A DNA stretch of 5,530 nucleotides from Desulfobacterales bacterium (GTDB lineage Bacteria > Desulfobacterota > Syntrophobacteria > B119-G9), in the NCBI GenBank assembly GCA_026992215.1, contig JALXAI010000326.1, positions 1 to 5,530 on the forward strand. Direction: 5' to 3'. Positions 1 through 5,488 of this stretch are shown piece by piece; the stretch's first letter is position 1, and every line of letters starts with the position of its first letter. The notes beneath the pieces were generated by a model. That model did no database searches and was not told the origin of the DNA. It saw only the letters and a program-made list of their open reading frames with translations. The position numbers and the translations under genes are program-made.

Positions 1-231
1 AAGGAATCCGGATTGACAAAAATGTACAGCCCTCATGCTTTGAGGCATTCTTTTGCCACGCATCTGCTGGGAGCCGGGGCGGATTTGAGGTCAATTCAGG
101 AAATGCTGGGGCACGCCAGTCTTTCGACCACTCAGCGATATACGCATGTTAATATTGACAGGTTGATGGAGATTTATGATAAAACGCATCCTCGCGGTAA
201 AAGAAGAGGCAAAAGGCAATCAGAATCCTAA
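1..231 (+). CDS. xerC: Tyrosine recombinase XerC, C-terminal fragment (5' end outside window)
   Basis: This is the last 76 residues of a site-specific tyrosine recombinase; the reading frame is open to the left edge, so the start lies upstream. Visible are the HALRHSFATHLL block (box II, with the H-x-x-R catalytic pair at fragment residues 12 and 15), the LGHASLSTTQRYTHV block (catalytic His at residue 38) and the nucleophilic Tyr at residue 47, which forms the 3'-phosphotyrosyl link with DNA. The N-terminal DNA-binding domain and the first catalytic Arg and Lys are not in view. Family knowledge: XerC acts with a partner at dif to resolve chromosome dimers. The choice of XerC over XerD or a phage integrase rests on the hslVU neighbourhood, where the Bacillus homologue is called CodV. 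The C-terminus ends in a very basic tail (KRRGKRQ) beyond the usual YDKTHPR end. No sign of decay is seen. Confidence 0.9.
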   Translation, partial: KESGLTKMYSPHALRHSFATHLLGAGADLRSIQEMLGHASLSTTQRYTHVNIDRLMEIYDKTHPRGKRRGKRQSES

Positions 232-279
232 GGTGTTGAGGAAGGGTTCCGTTGTTATCGGTGCGGCAAGATTAAGTAG

Positions 280-344
280 CTCAAAACCGTCACGCGTGCA
301 GGAGTTTATCGATGCCTGCCCAGGGCGGATGTTCTGGTTTTGAG
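280..344 (+). promoter_or_regulatory. Long-range stem with internal hairpin, possible structured leader RNA
   Basis: CTCAAAACC (280-288) is perfectly complementary to GGTTTTGAG (336-344), giving a 9-bp stem. It encloses a smaller perfect stem, GCAGG (298-302) with CCTGC (315-319), around a 12-nt loop. CCTGCCCAGG (315-324) offers a competing short pairing. The 3' arm of the outer stem could alternatively pair its GGTTT (336-340) with AAACC (362-366), so two mutually exclusive folds are possible. The pairings are read directly from sequence; that they form in RNA or have a regulatory role is inference. No known RNA family is recognised. Confidence 0.3.
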
Positions 345-398
345 TCAAGATGTGAGGAGATAAACCGTGATTCGGAGAAGGATTTTGCGCATCAGTGA
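312..398 (+). CDS. Possible mini-ORF, 28 residues, no recognised family
   Basis: ATG at 312 opens a 28-codon frame ending in TGA at 396-398. AGGAG at 300-304 lies 7 nt upstream, which is good spacing. The product would be small and hydrophilic (starting MPAQGGCSGFESRCEE), with two Cys (residues 7 and 14), many acidic residues, and no membrane segment or signal peptide. The Shine-Dalgarno falls partly in the 298-302 stem arm and the ATG in that hairpin's loop, so initiation would depend on folding. It overlaps the 367-441 mini-ORF in another frame, so at most one of the two is likely to matter. A frame this short with a Shine-Dalgarno can arise by chance. Confidence 0.12.
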   Translation: MPAQGGCSGFESRCEEINRDSEKDFAHQ

Positions 399-441
399 AA
401 AAAGAGTCAATGCGGCATGGGCTGATTCTTTTGAGAATTGA
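367..441 (+). CDS. Possible arginine-rich leader peptide, 24 residues
   Basis: GTG at 367 opens a 24-codon frame ending in TGA at 439-441. GAGGAG at 354-359 lies 7 nt upstream, a strong Shine-Dalgarno with near-ideal spacing. The predicted peptide starts MIRRRILRISEKR, so five of the first 13 residues are Arg (codons CGG, AGA, AGG, CGC, AGA), three of them consecutive. The hairpin at 400-432 lies inside its coding region, and its stop is 26 nt before the hslV ribosome-binding site. This layout resembles a translated leader before an operon that contains arginine genes, but those genes begin almost 2 kb downstream, after hslVU. Chance is a real alternative, because AG-rich sequence favours Arg codons. 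An in-frame TAA at 361 rules out an upstream extension. Confidence 0.2.
   Translation: MIRRRILRISEKRVNAAWADSFEN
400..432 (+). promoter_or_regulatory. Hairpin upstream of hslV, weak terminator or leader structure
   Basis: AAAAGAGTCA (400-409) pairs with TGATTCTTTT (423-432) over 10 positions, one of them G-U, closing a 13-nt loop. The stem is AU-rich with a U-rich 3' arm but no U-run beyond it, so it is a poor match to a strong rho-independent terminator. CGCAT at 388-392 is complementary to ATGCG at 410-414 in the loop, which would allow an H-type pseudoknot. An overlapping dyad, ATTCT-TTTG-AGAAT at 425-438, could instead be a DNA operator. Pairing is visible; function is not established. 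Confidence 0.25.
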
Positions 442-466
442 TATCCCGGTATTTTGAAAACTCCAC

Positions 467-474
467 AAGGGAGG
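467..474 (+). promoter_or_regulatory. hslV ribosome-binding site
   Basis: AAGGGAGG is a strong Shine-Dalgarno match, 11 nt before the ATG at 486. It favours that ATG over the in-frame TTG at 477, which is only 2 nt away, and the TTG at 438, which lies upstream of the site. Confidence 0.7.
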
Positions 475-485
475 ATTTGATTCTT

Positions 486-1016
486 ATGGAAATACACGGT
501 ACTACCATTTTGGCAGTCCGCAAGGGAGATCGCGTTGTCATGGCCGGGGATGGTCAGGTAACGATGGGCGACCTGGTAATGAAACACAAAGCGAAAAAAG
601 TGAGGAAAATGTATCATGACCAGATCGTCGCAGGATTTTCCGGCGCCACTGCAGACGCGTTCACCCTTTTTGAGAGGCTGGAAGAAAAGCTTCAGCAGTA
701 TAACGGAAACCTGAGGAGAAGCGCCGTGGAGCTGGCCAAGGACTGGCGCACTGACAAAGTGCTGAGAAGGCTTGAAGCATTGCTGGTAGCCGCTGATAAG
801 GAAGTATCCCTTATAGTAAGCGGAAGCGGCGACGTAATAGAACCGGATAATCAGCTGATGGCCGTTGGATCGGGTGGAGGGTTTGCGCTGGCTGCCGCTA
901 GGGCTCTTCTGGAAAACACGGAACTCAAGCCCCGGGAAATTGCCGAGACTGCAATGAAAATCGCCGCAGATCTTTGTATATATACGAATCACCAGTTCAC
1001 GTTCGAGGAATTGTAA
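486..1016 (+). CDS. hslV: HslV (ClpQ), peptidase subunit of the ATP-dependent HslVU protease
   Basis: The product has 176 residues, the usual family length. HslV forms a cytoplasmic double hexamer that degrades proteins unfolded and fed in by HslU. The start MEIHGTTILAV fits a short propeptide (residues 1-5) removed to expose Thr6 as the N-terminal nucleophile. In mature numbering the catalytic positions are present: Thr1, Asp17 in AGDGQVT, Lys33 in the KKVRK block, and Ser124 in GSGG. The KDWRTDK and IYTN blocks are also typical. The nucleophile is Thr, as in E. coli and Thermotoga, and not the Ser of Bacillus subtilis ClpQ. ATG at 486 is chosen because it gives the standard propeptide and has AAGGGAGG upstream; longer in-frame TTG starts would add residues not found in the family. 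The stop is separated from the hslU ATG by only three bases. Confidence 0.97.
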   Translation: MEIHGTTILAVRKGDRVVMAGDGQVTMGDLVMKHKAKKVRKMYHDQIVAGFSGATADAFTLFERLEEKLQQYNGNLRRSAVELAKDWRTDKVLRRLEALLVAADKEVSLIVSGSGDVIEPDNQLMAVGSGGGFALAAARALLENTELKPREIAETAMKIAADLCIYTNHQFTFEEL

Positions 1017-1019
1017 AAG

Positions 1020-2423
1020 ATGCAAAAGCCACTGACGCCCGCAGAAATTGTCAAAGAGCTGAACAAGTACATAATTGGCCAGAAAGAAGCAAAACGCTCG
1101 GTTGCCATAGCGCTTCGTAACCGGTGGCGGAGACAGCAGGTGAAAGACCCTGCCTTGCGAGAAGAAATAGCGCCGAAGAACATTATTATGATTGGCCCCA
1201 CGGGGGTCGGGAAAACCGAAATAGCCAGAAGACTGGCGCGTCTTGCCCAGTCTCCTTTTCTCAAGATTGAGGCCACGAAATTTACTGAGGTAGGCTACGT
1301 GGGAAGAGACGTCGAATCAATGGTGCGGGATCTCACGGAACTGGCTGTAAATATGGTCAAGGAAGAAGAGCATAAGAAAGTGGAAGCCAAGGCAAGGGAA
1401 CTGGCGGAGGAAAGAATTCTTGATTTTCTGTACCCGAGGCGCCGCACCAGGAGAAGACCGCGTCCCCAGAAGCAACAGGACGATGGCGAGACTACGACCA
1501 GTTTACCCTTGCTCGAGGTGTCATCATCGGAACAGGTCCGGGAAGAAGAAACCAGGGAAAAGATGAGGAAGCTTTTCCGAAGCGGCAAGCTGGATAACCG
1601 TTACGTGGAGATTGAAATAGAGGACAGGGGGCTGCCGATGATAGAGATTTTTGCAGGCTCCGGGCTCGAAGAAATGGACATTAGTTTCAAGGAAATGCTG
1701 GGAAACATACTGCCAAGGCGCACAAAAAGGAGAAAGCTCAAGGTTCCTGAAGCATACGACCTTTTGGTGGAGGAAGAAAAACAGCGCCTGGTGGACATGG
1801 AGAAGGTTGTGAAGGCCGCTATCGAGCGCGTGGAACATGCTGGCATAATTTTTATCGATGAAATAGACAAGATAGTTGGACGGGATGCCATGAAGGGGCC
1901 TGATGTTTCAAGAGAAGGAGTTCAGAGGGATTTATTGCCCCTGGTAGAAGGCTCTACCGTGACCACCAAGTATGGAATGGTCAAAACAGATCATATTCTT
2001 TTCATAGCGTCCGGAGCCTTCCATACATCCAAGCCTTCCGATCTTATACCTGAGCTTCAGGGGAGATTCCCGATCCGCGTGGAGTTACACCCGCTTAGTA
2101 AAGATGATTTTGTTCGTATTCTTCAGGAGCCGGAAAACGCGCTGATTTCCCAGTACCAGGCACTTCTGGCCACGGAGGGTGTTGAACTCGTTTTCGAGCC
2201 GGATGCCATTGAGGAGATAGCACGAATCGCATCGGATGTTAACAGCAGAACCGAAAATATAGGTGCAAGGCGGTTGCACACGATAATGGAGAGGCTGTTG
2301 GAAGACCTGTCCTTCGAGGCGCCGGAACTGGAAGGACAGAAGATTACCATAACGGTGGGTTACGTGCGAGAAAAACTCCAGGACGTAATCAAGGACGAAG
2401 ATCTGAGCAGGTACATATTGTAG
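1020..2423 (+). CDS. hslU: HslU (ClpY), AAA+ ATPase and unfoldase of the HslVU protease
   Basis: The product has 467 residues, close to Bacillus HslU. It is the hexameric ring that binds, unfolds and threads substrates into HslV using ATP. Seen in order: an N-terminal LTPAEIVKELNKYIIGQ block; Walker A GPTGVGKT at residues 59-66; the pore loop GYVG at 92-95; an intermediate (I) domain from about 110 to 245 containing a very Arg-rich and polar stretch (RRRTRRRPRP) likely to be flexible; Walker B FIDEID with Asp280 and Glu281; a GRFPIR arginine-finger segment with Arg349; and sensor 2 GARRLHT with Arg417. The C-terminus EDLSRYIL is the conserved tail that inserts into HslV and activates it. GAGGA at 1005-1009, inside the end of hslV, is the likely ribosome-binding site, 10 nt before the ATG. 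No missing key residue is seen. The I-domain boundaries are estimates. Confidence 0.98.
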   Translation: MQKPLTPAEIVKELNKYIIGQKEAKRSVAIALRNRWRRQQVKDPALREEIAPKNIIMIGPTGVGKTEIARRLARLAQSPFLKIEATKFTEVGYVGRDVESMVRDLTELAVNMVKEEEHKKVEAKARELAEERILDFLYPRRRTRRRPRPQKQQDDGETTTSLPLLEVSSSEQVREEETREKMRKLFRSGKLDNRYVEIEIEDRGLPMIEIFAGSGLEEMDISFKEMLGNILPRRTKRRKLKVPEAYDLLVEEEKQRLVDMEKVVKAAIERVEHAGIIFIDEIDKIVGRDAMKGPDVSREGVQRDLLPLVEGSTVTTKYGMVKTDHILFIASGAFHTSKPSDLIPELQGRFPIRVELHPLSKDDFVRILQEPENALISQYQALLATEGVELVFEPDAIEEIARIASDVNSRTENIGARRLHTIMERLLEDLSFEAPELEGQKITITVGYVREKLQDVIKDEDLSRYIL

Positions 2424-2426
2424 CTT

Positions 2427-3311
2427 ATGAAGTCACAGGTTGAAAGAGCAGCGGTACTAATAGAAGCGCTACCGTACTTAAAAAAGTTCTATCAGAAAAC
2501 CGTGGTAATAAAGTACGGCGGGCATGCCATGGTTGACGAGCAGCTCAAAGAGAGCTTCGCCAAGGACATTGTGCTCCTCAAGTACGTCGGGATAAACCCG
2601 GTAGTGGTGCACGGCGGCGGTCCCCAGATAGGCTCCATGTTGAATAAGATCGGAAAAGAGAGCTCTTTCAGGTACGGGATGAGGGTTACCGACGAAGAGA
2701 CCATGGATGTGGTCGAGATGGTCCTTGCGGGTAAAGTCAACAAGGAGATTGTGTCACTTCTTAACAGACATGGCGGCCGCGCGGTTGGCCTCAGCGGGAA
2801 AGACGGTCACCTGATTGAAGCAAGAAAAATGCATCTTTACCGATACCAGGGTGACGATCAGCCTCCTGAAATCATAGACATAGGGCTGGTAGGCGAAGTT
2901 AAGAGGATTAATACGGAAATTTTGAGAGTACTGGAAGAGAGTCGGTTCATACCGGTGGTGGCACCGGTGGGCGTGGGTAGTAAAGGAGAAACATATAACA
3001 TAAATGCCGATCTGGTTGCGGGACAACTTGCCGGTGCTCTAAAAGCTACCAAGCTTATCCTTATGACCGATGTCCCCGGGGTGCTGGACGCAAACGGTGA
3101 GCTTATCTCGTCGCTGAACATGGGTGATGCAAGCGAACTGATCCATGATGAGATACTGAAAGGCGGGATGATACCGAAGGTTCAGTGTGCCATAGATGCT
3201 GTTCAGGCCGGTGTTTCAAAGGCTCATATCATTGACGGGCGAATCAAGCACGCGGTCCTGCTGGAGATATTTACTGACACCGGCGTCGGAACGGAGATAA
3301 CCAGACAGTGA
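2427..3311 (+). CDS. argB: N-acetylglutamate kinase, probably of the arginine-inhibited type
   Basis: The product has 294 residues and phosphorylates N-acetyl-L-glutamate with ATP, the second step of ornithine and arginine synthesis, in the cytoplasm. Visible amino acid kinase motifs are VIKYGG with Lys29, the glycine loop VVHGGGPQ (61-67), Arg86 in GMRVTDEE, the INADLVAG block with Asn193 and Asp195, and Lys251 in GGMIPK. It has an N-terminal helix region before the first strand (EALPYLKKF, 13-21) and the C-terminal LLEIFTDTGVGT segment. In the family these mark hexameric, arginine-sensitive enzymes such as those of Pseudomonas and Thermotoga, so feedback inhibition by arginine is a fair inference. 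The ATG lies three bases after the hslU stop, in the same frame. No good Shine-Dalgarno is seen at normal distance (GAGCAGG at 2405-2411 is 15 nt away), so translation may depend on coupling to hslU. Confidence 0.97.
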   Translation: MKSQVERAAVLIEALPYLKKFYQKTVVIKYGGHAMVDEQLKESFAKDIVLLKYVGINPVVVHGGGPQIGSMLNKIGKESSFRYGMRVTDEETMDVVEMVLAGKVNKEIVSLLNRHGGRAVGLSGKDGHLIEARKMHLYRYQGDDQPPEIIDIGLVGEVKRINTEILRVLEESRFIPVVAPVGVGSKGETYNINADLVAGQLAGALKATKLILMTDVPGVLDANGELISSLNMGDASELIHDEILKGGMIPKVQCAIDAVQAGVSKAHIIDGRIKHAVLLEIFTDTGVGTEITRQ

Positions 3312-3327
3312 TCCGGTGTATCAGACT

Positions 3328-3331
3328 GGAG
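3328..3331 (+). promoter_or_regulatory. argF ribosome-binding site
   Basis: GGAG lies 5 nt before the ATG at 3337. It supports that start over the in-frame GTG at 3316, which sits four bases after the argB stop and would add seven residues not expected in the family. Confidence 0.5.
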
Positions 3332-3336
3332 ACCCC

Positions 3337-4254
3337 ATGAAAAGAGATTTATTGACCATTCTGGATCTGGGCAAAGAGGAAATTTATCATCTGCTTGACC
3401 TGGCGATGAGCTTGAAGAAAAAATGGAAAGAGGGTGAAAATCTTCCGGACTGCAAGGGGAAAACCCTTGGTCTTCTTTTTGAGAAACCATCCACCCGAAC
3501 CAGGATTTCATTCCAGGTGGCCATTTACAGGCTCGGTGGCCAGGCTGTTTACATGACGGCGCAGGACACACAACTGTCAAGGGACGAAACACTGGCTGAT
3601 ACCGCCAGGGTTCTTTCTCGCTATCTCGATTGCCTGGTTGTACGTACCTTTGGCCACTACGTTGTTGAGGAACTTGCTGAGTACTCAACGATTCCGGTTA
3701 TAAACGGCCTGACAGATTCTTTTCATCCGTGCCAGGTTTTGAGTGATCTTTTTACCTTGCTGGAAAAGCGCGGTGATCTTGAAAATCTCAGGGTGGCTTG
3801 GGTTGGAGACGGTAATAACGTGGCTCATTCATGGATCAATGCCGCCGCTAGACTGGGATTTACTCTGTGGATTTCATGTCCGGAAGGCTATTGGCCGGAC
3901 GAAGGCGTGCTCGAGAGGGCTCGCGGGCTTGAAGGGAAAAACATATTTTTGGTAAAAGAGCCTAGAGAAGCGGTGGCAAATGCGGAGGTTATAAACACGG
4001 ATGTGTGGGCAAGCATGGGGCAGGAGGCGGAGGTTGAGAAAAGGAAGCAGATTTTCAGGCCTTTCCAGGTAAACAGTGAACTTCTGCGGTATGCCCCTGA
4101 CAACGTCTACGTTATGCACTGCCTTCCTGCCCACAGGGGAGAAGAGATAACGGATGATGTTATTGACGGGCCGAATTCCATCGTTTTTGACCAGGCGGAG
4201 AACAGGTTACATTTCCAGGTAGCCCTTCTTGCCTGGTTGCTGGCCAAACAATAA
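3337..4254 (+). CDS. argF: Ornithine carbamoyltransferase (anabolic type likely)
   Basis: The product has 305 residues. It transfers the carbamoyl group from carbamoyl phosphate to ornithine, making citrulline. Signature blocks are complete: the carbamoyl-phosphate loop STRTR at residues 52-56, Arg103 in VVRTFGH, HPCQ at 130-133, the WVGDGNNVAHS block that opens the ornithine-binding domain, the Asp222 ornithine contact in TDVWASMG, and HCLPAHRG at 261-268 with catalytic Cys262. The HCLPAHRG and SMG blocks mark ornithine rather than aspartate as substrate. It could be named argI or arcB elsewhere; the arginine-synthesis neighbours favour the anabolic role. Near the end, QAENRLHFQ varies slightly from the usual EAENRLH-Q-K pattern. 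ATG at 3337 is preferred over GTG at 3316 on spacing and family start. The gene lies 25 bases after argB and 15 bases before argG. Confidence 0.97.
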   Translation: MKRDLLTILDLGKEEIYHLLDLAMSLKKKWKEGENLPDCKGKTLGLLFEKPSTRTRISFQVAIYRLGGQAVYMTAQDTQLSRDETLADTARVLSRYLDCLVVRTFGHYVVEELAEYSTIPVINGLTDSFHPCQVLSDLFTLLEKRGDLENLRVAWVGDGNNVAHSWINAAARLGFTLWISCPEGYWPDEGVLERARGLEGKNIFLVKEPREAVANAEVINTDVWASMGQEAEVEKRKQIFRPFQVNSELLRYAPDNVYVMHCLPAHRGEEITDDVIDGPNSIVFDQAENRLHFQVALLAWLLAKQ

Positions 4255-4256
4255 GC

Positions 4257-4267
4257 GGGAGAAGGAG
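4257..4267 (+). promoter_or_regulatory. argG ribosome-binding site, two overlapping candidates
   Basis: GGGAG at 4257-4261 lies 8 nt before the TTG start at 4270, which is good spacing. A second GAAGGAG ends only 2 nt before the TTG, too close for normal use. The first is the likely functional site and supports the TTG, since no ATG or GTG start lies nearby in frame. Confidence 0.5.
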
Positions 4268-4269
4268 CA

Positions 4270-5478
4270 TTGAAAAAAGGTATCAGTAAGATCGTACTTG
4301 CATACTCGGGAGGCCTCGATACTTCAATCATTTTGAAGTGGTTGCATGAAACCTACTCATGCCCTGTTATTGCCTTTGCCGCGGATTTGGGGCAGGGCGA
4401 GGAACTGGAGGAGGTTGAAAAAAAAGCGATACAAACCGGAGCCTCAAAGGTACGTATCGAAGATCTCAGAGAAGAATTTGTAGAAGATTTCGTGTTTCCC
4501 ATGTTCAGGGCTAACGCGATCTACGAGGGGCAGTACCTGCTGGGTACTTCAATTGCGCGGCCCCTTATCGCGAAAAAACAGGTTGAAATAGCGGCGGAAG
4601 AAGGGGCTGATGCGGTTAGCCACGGGGCAACGGGGAAGGGAAATGACCAGGTAAGATTCGAGATTACTTACATGGCACTGAATCCGGAAATAAAAATCAT
4701 CGCTCCGTGGCGCGAGTGGGATTTCAAATCGCGGGCGGAGTTGATCAGGTACGCTTCCGACAGAGGGATTCCTGTTCCGGTGACCACGGAAAAACCGTAC
4801 AGCTCGGACAGGAACCTGCTGCACATAAGCTATGAGGGCGGAATACTTGAGGATCCATGGAGAGAACCCGATGAGTCCATGTTCGTTATGACGGTCTCAC
4901 CCCATGAGGCTCCGGATGAGCCCGAGTACGTAGAGATTGATTTCGAGAGGGGAAATCCAGTGGCGGTTAACGGTGAAAGACTCACCCCTGCCGAGCTACT
5001 TGAAAAATTGAACGAAATTGGCGGAAGACACGGTGTTGGCCGGGTGGACATGGTAGAAAACCGGTTCGTGGGAATGAAATCGAGAGGGGTTTACGAAACG
5101 CCGGGAGGAACTATTTTAAGAGTCGCTCATCAGGGCGTGGAATCAATCACCATGGATCGCGAAGTTCTGCACCTGAGAGACTCCCTTGTCCCCAGGTACT
5201 CGGAGCTGGTTTACAATGGCTTCTGGTTTTCACCCGAACGCCACGTGTTACAACAATTGATCGACGCAACCCAGGAAAACGTATGGGGTACTGCTAGGGT
5301 AAAGTTATACAAGGGTAGTTGTCGACTGGTTGGCAGAAAATCAGACAGATCCCTTTATAGTACTGATTTTGCGACTTTTGAAGAAGATGAAGTGTACAAC
5401 CAAGCGGATGCAGCTGGGTTCATAAGACTTAACGCCCTTAGGCTCAAAATAGCCGCATTATTGAACAGGCACAGGTAA
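4270..5478 (+). CDS. argG: Argininosuccinate synthase
   Basis: The product has 402 residues, standard for the family. It joins citrulline and aspartate using ATP, through a citrulline-AMP intermediate, to form argininosuccinate. The N-terminal PP-loop ATP-binding motif AYSGGLDTS is at residues 11-19. The GATGKGNDQVRFE block at 119-131 contains the citrulline and aspartate contacts. Further conserved blocks are PYSSDRNLLH with the following EGGILEDP, and VYETPGGT in the synthetase domain. The start is TTG, less common than ATG, giving MKKGISKIVLAYSGG, which fits the family N-terminus; no better start is visible. The gene is in the same frame as argF, separated by the stop and 15 bases. The protein is intact, with no frameshift or missing active-site residue. 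Confidence 0.98.
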   Translation: MKKGISKIVLAYSGGLDTSIILKWLHETYSCPVIAFAADLGQGEELEEVEKKAIQTGASKVRIEDLREEFVEDFVFPMFRANAIYEGQYLLGTSIARPLIAKKQVEIAAEEGADAVSHGATGKGNDQVRFEITYMALNPEIKIIAPWREWDFKSRAELIRYASDRGIPVPVTTEKPYSSDRNLLHISYEGGILEDPWREPDESMFVMTVSPHEAPDEPEYVEIDFERGNPVAVNGERLTPAELLEKLNEIGGRHGVGRVDMVENRFVGMKSRGVYETPGGTILRVAHQGVESITMDREVLHLRDSLVPRYSELVYNGFWFSPERHVLQQLIDATQENVWGTARVKLYKGSCRLVGRKSDRSLYSTDFATFEEDEVYNQADAAGFIRLNALRLKIAALLNRHR

Positions 5479-5488
5479 AGAAATAAAA

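Larger units (their letters stand above)
232..485 (+). other. Long xerC-hslV intergenic region with dyad structure, no recognised gene
   Basis: This 254-base stretch separates two genes that lie close together in Bacillus. I recognise no protein or known riboswitch family in it: there is no T-box motif, GEMM-like core, or SAM, purine or lysine core. It contains a long-range inverted repeat (280-288 with 336-344), a second hairpin (400-409 with 423-432), a short dyad (425-438) and two overlapping mini-ORFs at 312-398 and 367-441, listed separately. I could not find a convincing sigma-A promoter. If hslV to argH form one operon, this gap is the natural place for its promoter and any leader control, but that is inference. 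The hslV ribosome-binding site lies at its right end. Confidence 0.6.

Noticed and set aside
1..231. XerC fragment as sign of a mobile element or integron
   Set aside because: No attachment sites, repeats or cargo genes are visible, and the position beside hslVU is the normal housekeeping xerC location in Firmicutes.
233..340. 35-codon frame from GTG at 233, just after xerC
   Set aside because: It has no clear ribosome-binding site and no family resemblance, and it ends inside the 280-344 stem; I found nothing to support it as a gene or gene remnant.
343..411. CtsR-like AGTCAA half-sites at 343-348 and 405-410
   Set aside because: CtsR sites are tandem heptads about 3 bp apart; these are more than 60 bp apart and imperfect.
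449..463. CodY-box-like sequence (TTTTGAAAA at 452-460)
   Set aside because: Against the 15-base CodY consensus about five positions mismatch, including the central C; a short AT palindrome is expected by chance.
220..468. 82-codon open frame on the minus strand spanning the xerC-hslV gap
   Set aside because: It begins with TTG, has no ribosome-binding site (upstream sequence on that strand is pyrimidine-rich), overlaps the end of xerC and has no recognisable motif.
345..1025. 226-codon open frame on the minus strand over hslV
   Set aside because: It is antisense to a clear hslV, resembles no family, and is explained by the codon pattern of the real gene.
3224..3688. 154-codon open frame on the minus strand across the argB-argF junction
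   Set aside because: It runs antisense to two intact enzymes and has no family-like motif.
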